DNA of 64,000 nucleotides from JACVRW01 sp963733885 (GTDB lineage: Bacteria > Actinomycetota > Thermoleophilia > Solirubrobacterales > Thermoleophilaceae). A program made the translations under genes and the position numbers. The notes under the pieces are model-generated. The model had not been told where the DNA came from, searched no databases, and saw only the letters and a program-made list of their open reading frames with translations. The stretch covers positions 62,001 through 126,000 of the forward strand of contig CAVTES010000007.1 in the NCBI GenBank assembly GCA_963733885.1, in the 5' to 3' direction. Shown here one piece after another: positions 37,624 through 46,364 of the stretch (the stretch's first letter is position 1; every line of letters begins with the position of its first letter).

Positions 37624-38683
37624 TCAGAGCGACTCGTCGGGCTCGATCCTCGTCGCGGTCCCGTCGGCCGAGCTCGTAACCCACACAGCCCCGGGGATGA
37701 CCGATACCCGATCGGCCGTGGTGCCCACCTTCAGAGGCCTGCCCACCACCCGGTTGCGGCCCGTGTCGATTGTGCTGACCGTGCCGTCGCCGGAGTTCGG
37801 AACCCAGATCACGTCAGTCCCGGCCTCGATGTGCAGCGGCTGGTCCCCGACCGGGATGGTCCGCACCACGCGGTTCGATCCGGGGTCGATGCGCGAGACC
37901 GTGTCGTCCTCGAAGTTGGCCACCCAGATGGAGTCGTCTCCCACCGTCAGGCCATATGGCTGGTCTCCCACGGGGATCGTCTCCACCACGCGCCGGGAGC
38001 GGATGTCGATGCGGGAGACCGTGTCGTCCTCGACGTTGCTCACCCAGACGGCGTCCGAGAAGGTGGCGATACTCGACGGTCCTTGCCCGACCGGGATCGG
38101 TTGGCGTCCGACCTGATGGCCGGATCGGGTGTCGATCCGCACGACGGTGTCGTCATCTGCATTCGCGACCCAGGCTGCGCCTGGCGACGTCGTGATGGCT
38201 GACGGGCTGTCGCCGACCGCAATGGAACGTGTGATCCTCAGGCTGCGCGGGTCGATGCGAGTGAGCGTTCCGCCGTCGGCGCTGGTCACCCAGACCGACC
38301 CCTGGCCGATCTCGAGGTCGCTCGGGCGCCCACGGACGTTCAGCGCGGTGTCACGCGCCACGTCGACGGTCGGATCGATGATGACCACGCTGTCATCGGC
38401 GCCGCTCGCCAGCCACACGTTGTTGGCGCCGGCGTCCATGGCCAGAGGTCCTTCAGCGACCCGGATCGGGCGACCGATCACGCGCGCACCGGGACCGGGC
38501 AGCGGCGGCAGCGCGGCGCCGGGCACGTCGCTCGGGCTCGTCCTCCCGGAGAAGCAGCACAATGGCGGCCGCGACCAGCGCCCCGGCTGCGGCGGCGAGC
38601 AGAATCGTCAGCCAGCCACGGCCCCGCGGACCGGCCGGCCGCGGCCCCGAGGCGCGCGTGCGGGCACCGCTTGAGACGCTCAT
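37624..38683 (-). pseudogene. Membrane-anchored YVTN/NHL-type beta-propeller protein, frameshifted
   Basis: The 5' frame (ATG 38683) gives a short cytoplasmic start, one transmembrane helix (WLTILLAAAAGALVAAAIVLLL) and REDEPE; the frame then shifts by one extra base within about 38490-38545, and the rest (from PGAALPPLPGPG) encodes a propeller of about 43-residue repeats with the motif IPVGD-P...WVAN-DDTVSRID. Unbroken length would be about 350 residues. The repeats are so similar that the DNA shows a 129-bp period. Its start overlaps the kinase stop by 4 nt (ATGA). The propeller closely resembles the extracellular domain of that kinase. Confidence 0.75.
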
Positions 38684-40683
38684 CGGCGGCGGACCTCGAT
38701 CCGCGCCACCGTGTCCTCCACAGTGCTCGTGACCCAGGCGGACCCGTATCCGAGCGCCACTGCCCCCGGATCCTCCCCGACCGCCAGCGGCCGCCCGACG
38801 ACGCGCGCCGAGTCGGCCTGAATCCGCATCACCGACTCGTTCTCGAGGTCCGTGACCCAGAGCCTGCCGCCGCTGCGGACGATCCGGTCGGGACGCCCGG
38901 CGATCGGAACCGTCCGGCTATCCGGATTGTCGGCGCGCAGGTCGATCCTGCGCACCGCGCCCTGGTCCGCCAGCGTGACCCAGATGAACCTCGGGCCGAC
39001 GGCGAGGTCCGTCGACGGGGCGCCCACGGGAATCGGGTTGTCCACGAGCCGGCTCGACGCAGTATCGATCGAGCGGACGGTCCCGTCCCCGGGATCCAAC
39101 ACCCAGAGCCGGCCGATGCCGGTCTCGAGTGAGCCGCCCGACCGGACGCGCACCGGAGCGCCCGCGGGGTTGCCCGTGGCGGCGTCGAGGCGCACCACCC
39201 GATCGCGCTGCGTCGCGACCCATGCGATTCCGCCGCCTACGATGACGTCCGTCGGGCCGCGGCCCACGGGAATGGGCGGGCCCGGCCTGTTGGTGGCGGT
39301 GTCGATACGCGACACCGAGCCGTCGCCGAAGTTCGCAACCCAGACGGCGCCGCCGCCCGCCGCGATGGCGCGCGGATCCTCGCCCACCGGGATCGGCCTG
39401 CCCTCGCGCTCGCCGGTGGTGGGGTCGAGACGCGTGACGGTCTCGTCGCCGGTGTTCGCCACCCACACCGCTCCGTCGGCCACGGCCACTCCACCGGGTG
39501 AGTCTCCGACCGGGAAAGTGCCGGTGACTTCGCCGGCGGCCGATGAGCCTACGGGCTGCTCCACGCGCGGCGATGTCTCGGCGGGCTCGTCCTCCTCGAG
39601 CGCCAGCAGGAGTGCGGCCGTGGCACAGCCGGCCAGGAGAGCCACGGCCGCCAGCAGCGCCGCGCGCTTGGCCGGGCCGGGTCGCGCTTCCGGGGCGCCC
39701 GTCGGCTGCGTAGCCCCGAGCGCGCCCGCCAGCCGGCTCAGCCGGGCCTTGCGGGTGCGGGCCGCCTGGGTCGGCGCCGCTGCTGGTGCCGCCGGGCCGG
39801 TGGCCAGGGCGGCCGCCGCGGCAGCCCGTGCTCGCGCTCCCGTGTCTGCGCCACCTGGAACAGACGCGAGGGCGACGCGGCCCATCATCCCGGCCTCGGC
39901 GAAGCGGTCGGCGGGGTCCTTCGCCATCGCCCTCTCGGCGACGGCGGCGAGGGCCGGCGGGGTGTCCGGCGCCAGCTCGAGCGCCGAGGGCGCATCGTCC
40001 GAGATGTGCGCCCAGAGCTTCGCCAGGTCGTTCTCGCGCGGGAACGGCACCCGGCCGGTCAGCATCTCGTAGAGCACGCAGCCCAGCGCGTACACGTCGG
40101 CCCGGCCGTCGACCGCGTCTCCGCGCACCTGCTCCGGGGCCACGTAATCGAGCGTCCCAACCCATTCGCCCGCAGCGGTCAGGGAGCTCTCGGAGGCACT
40201 CCGCTTGGTGAGGCCGAAATCCGTCAGGTACACGTGCTCGCCGCCGCCACGGGCAGCCACCAGCACATTGGCGGGCTTCACGTCCCTGTGCACCAGGCCG
40301 CGCTCGTGCGCCGCGTCGAGCGCGGAGGCCACCTGGGCCACCACCCCCGCGGCCCGAAGCGGGTCGAGGCGCGACTCCCTGCGGATCAGTGCGCGCAGGT
40401 CCGTGCCCTCCACGTAGCGCATCGCGATGTAGAGCACCCCGTCGTGCTCGCCCGCGGCGTACACGGGGATCACGTTTGGGTGGTCGAGCGACGCCGCGAG
40501 CCGCGATTCACGCCCAAACCGATCCCGGAACCCCTCCTCGCCGGCCAGCCCGGACGCGATTACCTTGAGCGCCACGGGCCGCCCCAGGGAGAGCTGCGTG
40601 GCGCGGTACACAACTCCCATCCCGCCACGGCCGAGCTCACCTTCGATCCGAAAGTCGCCAAGGAGCGACCCGGTGGTCAGCAC
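38680..40683 (-). CDS. Serine/threonine protein kinase with extracellular beta-propeller
   Basis: 667-residue Hanks-type kinase. Cytoplasmic kinase domain 11-270: GRGGMGVVY loop (18-26), K40, HRDVKPAN (D134), DFG (155-157), APEQ. An Ala/Pro-rich juxtamembrane linker follows, then a transmembrane helix (341-362) and an outside propeller (about 385-667) of WVAN/RID repeats that probably senses a wall or solute ligand. This layout recalls PknD-type receptors. GTG 40683 is preceded by GGAGG at 7 nt. Divergent from an FHA-HTH gene, a plausible phosphorylation partner. Confidence 0.95.
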   Translation of the reverse strand: MLTTGSLLGDFRIEGELGRGGMGVVYRATQLSLGRPVALKVIASGLAGEEGFRDRFGRESRLAASLDHPNVIPVYAAGEHDGVLYIAMRYVEGTDLRALIRRESRLDPLRAAGVVAQVASALDAAHERGLVHRDVKPANVLVAARGGGEHVYLTDFGLTKRSASESSLTAAGEWVGTLDYVAPEQVRGDAVDGRADVYALGCVLYEMLTGRVPFPRENDLAKLWAHISDDAPSALELAPDTPPALAAVAERAMAKDPADRFAEAGMMGRVALASVPGGADTGARARAAAAAALATGPAAPAAAPTQAARTRKARLSRLAGALGATQPTGAPEARPGPAKRAALLAAVALLAGCATAALLLALEEDEPAETSPRVEQPVGSSAAGEVTGTFPVGDSPGGVAVADGAVWVANTGDETVTRLDPTTGEREGRPIPVGEDPRAIAAGGGAVWVANFGDGSVSRIDTATNRPGPPIPVGRGPTDVIVGGGIAWVATQRDRVVRLDAATGNPAGAPVRVRSGGSLETGIGRLWVLDPGDGTVRSIDTASSRLVDNPIPVGAPSTDLAVGPRFIWVTLADQGAVRRIDLRADNPDSRTVPIAGRPDRIVRSGGRLWVTDLENESVMRIQADSARVVGRPLAVGEDPGAVALGYGSAWVTSTVEDTVARIEVRRR

Positions 40684-40716
40684 GCTCTTTCCTCCAGGGG
40701 GCTCGCTTGGGCCAGC

Positions 40717-40733
40717 CTACCCCAGTGGGGTAG
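40717..40733. promoter_or_regulatory. Perfect palindrome CTACCCC-AGT-GGGGTAG between kinase and FHA genes
   Basis: 7-bp arms with a 3-nt centre, placed 34 nt from the kinase start and 36 nt from the FHA start, so it could act on both divergent promoters. It is followed by an unusual run of eight A residues (40742-40749) in a GC-rich background. A dimeric HTH regulator, perhaps the FHA protein itself, is a natural candidate binder. Confidence 0.6.
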
Positions 40734-40768
40734 ACCTGAGTAAAAAAAACGGTCAGAGTTCCAGGTGC

Positions 40769-41455
40769 ATGCCGGTCGATTCCCCCGCGACTCCGCACGC
40801 CGCAACCGCCACCGAGCTCAAGGCTCAGATCGAGGCGGAGCGAGATGGGCTGCCGTTTCTGATCTTCCGGGACGGTGAGAGCAAGCACCGGCTGTTCGTG
40901 CTGGACGAGGAGCATGAGCACGTGACGCTCGGCCGCCGCTCATCAGCGGACGTCGCGCTGAGCTGGGACAGCGAGGTCTCCCGCCTCCACGCCGAGCTGG
41001 TCCGCATGGGGGTGGAGTGGACGTTGTCGGACGATGGGTTGTCGCTGAACGGCTCGTTCGTCAACGGGCAGCCGGTGCGCGGGCATCGGCGGCTGCGCGA
41101 CGGCGACGCCATCAGGGTGGGCGCGACCGTGCTTGTCTTCCGCAACCCGCGCGACCAGGAGTCGAACGCGACCAAGCCCTCCTCGGACCTGCTGCGCGTG
41201 GTGAGCCTGACCGAGGCGCAGCGGCGTGTGCTTGTGGCACTATGCCGCCCGTTCAAGGACTCGGCTGTGTTCGTCACGCCACCGACGAACGAGCAGATCG
41301 CGGGTGAGCTCTTCCTGAGCGTGGACGCGGTCAAGAAGCACCTCCGGGCCCTGTTCGAGAAGTTCGGCGTGGCGCACCTGCCGCAGAACGAGAAGCGGGC
41401 GCGGCTGGTCGAGCGCGCCTTCGCCGGCGGGTTCATCTCCGACAGCGCGCTCTAG
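40769..41455 (+). CDS. FHA-domain protein with C-terminal helix-turn-helix
   Basis: 228 residues. FHA domain about 51-125 (GRRSSADV, S71-R-L-H74, N94-GSFVNG) that would bind phosphothreonine; C-terminal HTH about 146-215 (LTEAQRRVLVALCRPF and TNEQIAGELFLSVDAVKKHLRALFEKF), similar to LuxR/sigma-like winged DNA-binding segments. The combination implies a regulator controlled by Ser/Thr phosphorylation, and the divergent neighbour is a Ser/Thr kinase. ATG 40769 chosen because the coding region upstream is antisense to the kinase. No enzymatic domain seen. Confidence 0.88.
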   Translation: MPVDSPATPHAATATELKAQIEAERDGLPFLIFRDGESKHRLFVLDEEHEHVTLGRRSSADVALSWDSEVSRLHAELVRMGVEWTLSDDGLSLNGSFVNGQPVRGHRRLRDGDAIRVGATVLVFRNPRDQESNATKPSSDLLRVVSLTEAQRRVLVALCRPFKDSAVFVTPPTNEQIAGELFLSVDAVKKHLRALFEKFGVAHLPQNEKRARLVERAFAGGFISDSAL

Positions 41456-41643
41456 CCGGGAGCCACACTGCCGGCGGCCGGGGGTGCCGTGGAAGTCCAC
41501 CTGGGTGACCTGGCAGCCGCCCACGGCGGGATGGACACTCGGTGGCCCCGGCCCCGCCAAGTCTCCGCCGTGGACGCGTCTCGCGGTTCGCACGCTCGCC
41601 GCGGAGCACGCCGGGCGGTGATCTGGCGGTGGCCGGGGGCGCG
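41456..41643. other. Intergenic region between the FHA gene and lysS, nothing recognised
   Basis: 188 bp between convergent genes. I see no ORF with coding character, no strong hairpin of 8 bp or more and no RNA gene. Confidence 0.5.
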
Positions 41644-43026
41644 CTAGTTCCGCATCGCCGGGAAGAGCACCACTTCCCGGATCGAGTGGCGTCCGCTCAG
41701 GATCATCACCAGGCGGTCGATCCCGATGCCGATCCCGCCGGTGGGCGGCATGCCGTGCTCGAGAGCCTGGACGTAGTCCTCGTCGTAGGGCTGCGTCTCC
41801 TCGTCGCCCGCCGCCTCGTCCGCGCGCTGCTGCTCGAAGCGGGCGCGCTGCTCGTCCGGGTCGTTCAGCTCGGTGAAGGCATTGGCGAACTCCATGCCGG
41901 CAGCGAAGCACTCGAAGCGCTCGACGAGCCCGGGCTCCGAGCGGTGATCCTTCGCGAACGGCGACAGCTCCTTGGGGTAGTCGAGGATGAACGTGGGATC
42001 GATGAGCGCGGGCTCGACGTGCTTCGAGAGCAGGCCGTCCACGCGCTTTGCCCAGGTCCCCTCGCCGGGCAGCTCGTCGGTCTGGATGTCCAGCCCGGTC
42101 TTCTCCTTGATGGCGTCGCGCAGGGTGACGCGCCGCCAGGGCGGCGTGAAGTCGATCGGCCCGTCGTACTCAACCTCCCGGGCGACGTGCGAGATCAGCT
42201 CCTCGAGGCGCGCGGCGATGTCCCCGTAGTCCGCGTAGGCCTCGTACCACTCGAGCATCGTGAACTCGGGGTTGTGCTTGTGGGAAACGCCTTCGTTGCG
42301 GAAGTCCTTGCCGATCTCGTAGACACGCTCGAGGCCGCCGACGATCAGCCGCTTGAGGTAGAGCTCGTCGGCGATGCGCAGGTAGAGGTCGCGATCCAGC
42401 TCGTTGTGGTGGGTCACGAACGGCCGGGCCAGCGCCCCCCCGTAAAGGGGCTGAAGGACGGGAGTCTCGACCTCGAGGAAGCCGCGATCGTCGAGCCAGC
42501 GGCGGATGGCGCGCACGACCTTCGAGCGGAGGATGAAGAGCCCACGGGCCTCCAGGTTGGCCAGCAGGTCGACCTCGCGGTGCCGGTACCTCGTCTCGAC
42601 GTCCTCGATGCCGTAGTACTCCTTGGGCACGTCGCGCAGCGACTTGGCGAGGAGAGTCCACCCCCTCACCAGCAGGCTGAGCTCGCCCCGCCGCGACTTG
42701 AAGGCGGTTCCGTCCACACCGACGAGATCGCCGATGTCGAGCGAGGTGAGGAGGTCGAAGGACTCCTCGCCGAGCACGTCCCGCTTCGCGTGCAGCTGCA
42801 GCTTGCCGCTGCGGTCGACGAGGTCGAGGAAGGCGGCGCCCCCGTGGCCACGGCGGGCGGTAAGGCGACCCGCGACGCGATAGGCCGCATCGGTCTCCTC
42901 CCCCGCGTCGAGCCCGTCATGTCTCGCATGCACGTCGGCAATCGGGACGACGCCGTCGAACTCGTGCGGAAACGGGTCGATCCCCTGCTCGCGCAGGCGC
43001 TCGAGCTTCGCCCGGCGATCGTCCAC
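41644..43026 (-). CDS. lysS: Lysyl-tRNA synthetase, class II
   Basis: Cytoplasmic enzyme charging tRNA-Lys, 460 residues, shorter than the usual 490-510 because the N-terminal extension before the OB fold is minimal (MDDRRAKLERLREQGIDPFPHEF). OB-fold anticodon-binding domain about 50-150; motif 2 is FRNEGVSHKHNPEFTMLEWYEAY and motif 3 is GIGIDRLVMIL. It lies 14 bp after greA, giving a dusB-greA-lysS operon order common in actinobacteria and firmicutes. Confidence 0.97.
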   Translation of the reverse strand: MDDRRAKLERLREQGIDPFPHEFDGVVPIADVHARHDGLDAGEETDAAYRVAGRLTARRGHGGAAFLDLVDRSGKLQLHAKRDVLGEESFDLLTSLDIGDLVGVDGTAFKSRRGELSLLVRGWTLLAKSLRDVPKEYYGIEDVETRYRHREVDLLANLEARGLFILRSKVVRAIRRWLDDRGFLEVETPVLQPLYGGALARPFVTHHNELDRDLYLRIADELYLKRLIVGGLERVYEIGKDFRNEGVSHKHNPEFTMLEWYEAYADYGDIAARLEELISHVAREVEYDGPIDFTPPWRRVTLRDAIKEKTGLDIQTDELPGEGTWAKRVDGLLSKHVEPALIDPTFILDYPKELSPFAKDHRSEPGLVERFECFAAGMEFANAFTELNDPDEQRARFEQQRADEAAGDEETQPYDEDYVQALEHGMPPTGGIGIGIDRLVMILSGRHSIREVVLFPAMRN

Positions 43027-43040
43027 GGGCCGAACGCTAC

Positions 43041-43517
43041 TTAGCGCTCGATCTTGGTGATCTTGAGCTTCCGGGCGGGGCCGCGCGGAACGGGGACCGT
43101 CACGGTCTCGCCGCGCTTGTGGCCGATGAGGGCTCGGCCGACGGGCGACTCGTTCGAGAGCCTGTTCTCGGCGGGATTGGCCTCGGCGGAGCCGACGATC
43201 TTGAACTTCGTTGACTTGTCGGTCTTCTGGTCTTTCAGGTGGACGGTCACGCCCACGCCGACCGCACCGGTGTCCACGTCGTTCTCGTCGATCACCCGGG
43301 CGTTCCGAAGCTTCTCCTCGAGGTCGGAGATCTGCTTCTCGAGCATCGCTTGCTCGTTCTTGGCGTCGTCGTACTCGGAGTTCTCGGCGATGTCGCCGAA
43401 CTCGCGGGCCTCCTTGATCCGCGCGGCGACCTCGCGTCTGCGGTCTCCGCGCAGGTACTCGATGCGAGCCTTCAGCTCCTCCAAGCCCTGAGGGGTGAGG
43501 ACGGTGTCGCGTGCCAT
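43041..43517 (-). CDS. greA: Transcription elongation factor GreA
   Basis: 158 residues. N-terminal coiled-coil (about 1-75, with FGDIAENSEYDDAKNEQAMLE holding the acidic tip that acts in the RNA polymerase channel) and C-terminal FKBP-like domain ending SPVGRALIGHKRGETV. It rescues backtracked polymerase by stimulating transcript cleavage. GGAGGG lies 9 nt before the ATG at 43517, which decided the start. Between dusB and lysS. Confidence 0.97.
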   Translation of the reverse strand: MARDTVLTPQGLEELKARIEYLRGDRRREVAARIKEAREFGDIAENSEYDDAKNEQAMLEKQISDLEEKLRNARVIDENDVDTGAVGVGVTVHLKDQKTDKSTKFKIVGSAEANPAENRLSNESPVGRALIGHKRGETVTVPVPRGPARKLKITKIER

Positions 43518-43572
43518 AAGGAAACCCTCCGTTCGGGGGCGCGGAGGGACGGCGCAGTGTAGCAACGCGCGG

Positions 43573-44565
43573 TCAGGCCGCAACAGGGATTTCGCGCCCG
43601 GAGAAGGCGGCCAGCGCGTCGCGGGCGTGGGCCGTAGTGGGAGCGGTGACGAGCGGCTCGCGCTCCCGCTTGGTGAGGCCGAGCGTGTCGGCGTACCACG
43701 GGTAGAACTTCCGCAAATAGCGGCCGGCGCGGTCGGGCCCCAGGTGGTCCTCGGCTTGTGCGATGACCCACCGAAGCTCGGCCGCGATTTCCTCGCGCGG
43801 GGGCTCGCCGTGGTAGCGGCCGAGGAGGCGGGCGAAGCGCCAGGGATTCCCGAGCGAGCCGCGGGCGAGCATGACGGCTGCCGCGCCGCTCTGTTGGAAG
43901 GCCGCGAGCGTCCTTTCTTCGTCGGCGAGGCCGCCAGACAGAACGAGGGGCACCGAGACGGAGTCTGCGAGCTCGCGCGCCAGCCGGTAGTCGGGCGTTC
44001 CTGCGTGCTGCTGGCTCGCGTGCCTGGGGTGGAAGGCGATGCCCGCCACGCCGGCCTCGTCGACGAGGCGGCGGGCGAGGCTGATGCCCGCGAGGTCTCC
44101 CGGGCGGTTGCCGGGCCGAAGCTTCACCGTCACGGGAAGGCCGCTGCCCTCTTTTGCCGCCCTGGCGATGGCCACGGCGTTCTTCGGATCGTCGAGGAGG
44201 GCGGCGCCGGCCCCGGTCTTGCAGACCTTGCGGACCGGGCAGCCCATGTTGAGGTCGATCAGGTCGGCGCCGGCGTCGGCGGCGATCGCCGCCGCCTCGC
44301 GCATCACGTCCGGATCGTGGCCGAACAGCTGGAGCGAGACAGGGTGCTCGTCCGGGTGGATGCGAAGGAACTCGCGCAGGGTGCGCTCGTTGCGGTGAGC
44401 CAGGCCGAAGCTGGACACCATCTCTGAAACGACGAGGCCCGCGCCAAACCGCCTCGCCTGAAGGCGCACGAACCAGTTGCCGATGCCGGCGAGCGGCGCA
44501 AGGACCACGCGGTTCTCGATGCTGCGGCCGCCGAGCGTCCAGGGGTCGGTGAGGGAGCGGGTCAT
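43573..44565 (-). CDS. dusB: tRNA-dihydrouridine synthase (DusB-type)
   Basis: FMN-dependent enzyme reducing uridine to dihydrouridine in the tRNA D-loop, 330 residues. TIM barrel start LAPLAGIGNWFVR, catalytic C109 in NMGCPVRKV, followed by KTGAGAALL, and GDLAGISLARRLVDEAGV. Which uridine it modifies is not clear from sequence. The start overlaps the stop of the glycine-rich protein gene by 4 nt (ATGA). Confidence 0.94.
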   Translation of the reverse strand: MTRSLTDPWTLGGRSIENRVVLAPLAGIGNWFVRLQARRFGAGLVVSEMVSSFGLAHRNERTLREFLRIHPDEHPVSLQLFGHDPDVMREAAAIAADAGADLIDLNMGCPVRKVCKTGAGAALLDDPKNAVAIARAAKEGSGLPVTVKLRPGNRPGDLAGISLARRLVDEAGVAGIAFHPRHASQQHAGTPDYRLARELADSVSVPLVLSGGLADEERTLAAFQQSGAAAVMLARGSLGNPWRFARLLGRYHGEPPREEIAAELRWVIAQAEDHLGPDRAGRYLRKFYPWYADTLGLTKREREPLVTAPTTAHARDALAAFSGREIPVAA

Positions 44566-45083
44566 CCCCCGCCTCCGCCGCAGCCGCCCCCGCCGCCGCC
44601 GCCGCAGGACGAGCCGCCGCCCCAGTCCCCGCCGCCGAAGCCGCCCCCCACGTCGGCCCCGCCGTCGCCGCCGGCATGATCCCCGGCTCCGGTCCCGGCG
44701 CTGCCCCAGATCGGCACCGCCCATACCGCGCCGTCGACGGCACCGAGACGGGCGCGGCGGTCGTACGCCCGGCGATAGGACGCCGGATGTGGCGTCCCGG
44801 TGGGCTCGTGATGGATGACCCTGCCGAAGCGGTCGCGGCAGTAGGCCTCGTAGTCGCGGGTATGCAGGATGAACGCGTGCCAGGCCGCATCGACCGGCTC
44901 GGGTGGCGAGAGGAAGTCCCGCGAGTCCGCGACGAGATCGAGGAACACGAGCATCTCGTTGAACCAGAGCCGCGCCGTGTCGCGGTCGACCCCGGCGTCC
45001 ATCTGGATGCGCTGGATCACGGCCTCGTTCGAGTAGGCGGGAACACCCCGATCGGCCTTCCGGCGGCGGCCGAAGAGTTTCAT
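44562..45083 (-). CDS. Glycine-rich domain (GRDP-like) protein
   Basis: 173 residues, soluble-looking. The central part has EPVDAAWHAFILHTRDYEAYCRDRFGRVIHHEP, resembling the conserved block of the glycine-rich-domain proteins (LWH-I--T--Y--FC---FG---HHEP). The last 45 residues are almost all glycine, with two isolated Cys (SSC and GGC), typical of exposed Gly-rich tails but here without a signal peptide. Function unknown. It is translationally coupled to dusB. The repetitive GGC/GGG codons make the end of the gene prone to assembly error. Confidence 0.7.
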   Translation of the reverse strand: MKLFGRRRKADRGVPAYSNEAVIQRIQMDAGVDRDTARLWFNEMLVFLDLVADSRDFLSPPEPVDAAWHAFILHTRDYEAYCRDRFGRVIHHEPTGTPHPASYRRAYDRRARLGAVDGAVWAVPIWGSAGTGAGDHAGGDGGADVGGGFGGGDWGGGSSCGGGGGGGCGGGGG

Positions 45084-45120
45084 GCCGCCAGGGTAGCCGG
45101 ACCCAATAAAGCAGGCGGTC

Positions 45121-45714
45121 CTATGCCGCGGCGACCGCCCCGGTCATCAGCTCCGCCCCGGCAAGGTCGTCGAGGCCCTCGCGGCTCAGGCGCCGCCACG
45201 TGCCGAAGTCGAGTGCCAGGCCCAGAAGCGCCCGCAAACGCTCGGCGCGGGCCCCGCGGGCCCCGAACCCGTCCGCCAGCGTGCCGGCGAGCTCGGCGAC
45301 GGCGCGGTCGCTGTTGGCGCGCATGTACTCGTCAAGCTCGGGCACCGACGTGCGGTCGCCGTGGAGCCTTCCCAGCATCGGCTCGGTCTCCCTGTACCAG
45401 CCGTACATGTCGGCGAGCACGGCGCGAACGCGCGCTACCGGGTCCTCCAGAGCGAAGGCGCGGGAGAGGTCGGGCCGCGGGTGCTGGGCCGCATAGTGGG
45501 CCGAGCACGCGGGAAGCAGGTCGCTCAGGTCGGCGAAGTGGTTGTAGACGGTCAGCCGCTGCACCCCGGCCCGGCGCGCGATCTCGGCGACGGTGGTGCG
45601 CGCTACACCGACCTCCTCGTGCAGCTCGGCCGCCGCCTTGGCGATTCGCTCGCGTGTCTCGCGCTGGCTCTCGGCGCGGGCTTTCAGCTCGTATTTCCGG
45701 GTTTGAGTTGACAT
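45121..45714 (-). CDS. TetR-family transcriptional regulator
   Basis: 197 residues. N-terminal HTH (RERIAKAAAELHEEVGVARTTVAEIARRAGVQRLTVYNHF, about 22-63) and a helical ligand domain. The ATG at 45714 chosen; an in-frame TTG three codons earlier is possible. Divergent from the cupin gene at 45779 across 64 bp, so probably a repressor of that gene. Effector unknown. Confidence 0.9.
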   Translation of the reverse strand: MSTQTRKYELKARAESQRETRERIAKAAAELHEEVGVARTTVAEIARRAGVQRLTVYNHFADLSDLLPACSAHYAAQHPRPDLSRAFALEDPVARVRAVLADMYGWYRETEPMLGRLHGDRTSVPELDEYMRANSDRAVAELAGTLADGFGARGARAERLRALLGLALDFGTWRRLSREGLDDLAGAELMTGAVAAA

Positions 45715-45718
45715 GGCG

Positions 45719-45766
45719 TTCAACCAATGTTGGCGTGCCCGCCAGATAAGTAAACACCCTGTTCAA
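45719..45766. promoter_or_regulatory. Repeats in the TetR/cupin gap, candidate operator
   Basis: GTTCAAC occurs twice as a direct repeat (45719-45725 and 45760-45766), and CAAC-caat-GTTG forms a small inverted repeat at 45721-45732. A TAAACA at 45751-45756 could be a weak -10. Suggestive only. Confidence 0.35.
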
Positions 45767-45778
45767 CGAAAGGGAATC

Positions 45779-46294
45779 ATGCAGAGCACAGAAGCAGCGA
45801 AGGTCGTGGGGCCGCAGGACGGGAAGGCCGGCTTCCTGGGCAGCATCGGCGTCAGGTTCATGATCGACGGCGCCGAGACCGACGAGGGTTTCTCCCTGGT
45901 CGAGCACCCGCTGCCGCCGCGGGCGCTCGCCGCTCCGCTTCACCGGCATACGCGCGAGGACGAGTACTCGTTCGTGCTCGAGGGCCGCATGGGCGCCCTG
46001 CTGGGCGACGAGGTGCTCGAGGCGGGGCCGGGCGACCTGGTCTTCAAGCCCATCAACCAGTGGCACACCTTTTGGAACGCGGCCGACGAGCCGTGCCGGA
46101 TCCTCGAGATCATCGCCCCCGCGGGCTTCGAGAAGTTCTTCGAGGAGCTCGTAGACCTCGGCGGAGTCGCGAATGTGGCACCCGAGCAGCTCGGCGAGCT
46201 GAACGCGCGCTACGGGCTCGAGATGGACCCGGACAGCATCCCCGGCCTGCTCGAGCGCTTCAACCTGCGTATGGGCGAGCCGTACGAGGTCTAG
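45779..46294 (+). CDS. Cupin-domain protein (quercetin-dioxygenase-like)
   Basis: 171-residue cupin: PLHRHTREDEYSFVLEG is the first metal motif and KPINQWHTFWN the second, in a longer frame than the cupin at 31 kb. The C-terminal helical tail (LGELNARYGLEMDPDSIP) is common in this subgroup. GGG occurs near the ATG at 45779. Divergent TetR gene suggests inducible expression. Terminated by the strong hairpin at 46305-46332. Confidence 0.87.
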   Translation: MQSTEAAKVVGPQDGKAGFLGSIGVRFMIDGAETDEGFSLVEHPLPPRALAAPLHRHTREDEYSFVLEGRMGALLGDEVLEAGPGDLVFKPINQWHTFWNAADEPCRILEIIAPAGFEKFFEELVDLGGVANVAPEQLGELNARYGLEMDPDSIPGLLERFNLRMGEPYEV

Positions 46295-46304
46295 ACCAGC
46301 ACGT

Positions 46305-46332
46305 CGAGGGGCCGGCTCGCGCCGGCCCCTCG
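46305..46332. terminator. Bidirectional hairpin terminator
   Basis: Perfect 12-bp stem CGAGGGGCCGGC (46305-46316) with GCCGGCCCCTCG (46321-46332), loop TCGC, centred in the 70-bp gap of the convergent cupin and coaX genes. Strongest hairpin seen in the window; no T tract. Confidence 0.75.
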
Positions 46333-46364
46333 CCTGATGCCCGAGGTTCTCGATCCGCTACGGC

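Noticed and set aside
37624..38683. 129-bp periodicity as a CRISPR or satellite repeat
   Set aside because: The period matches the 43-residue repeats of a beta-propeller; there are no spacers.
40742..40749. Run of eight A residues as an intrinsic terminator
   Set aside because: It lies in a divergent promoter gap next to a palindrome, with no gene end nearby to terminate.
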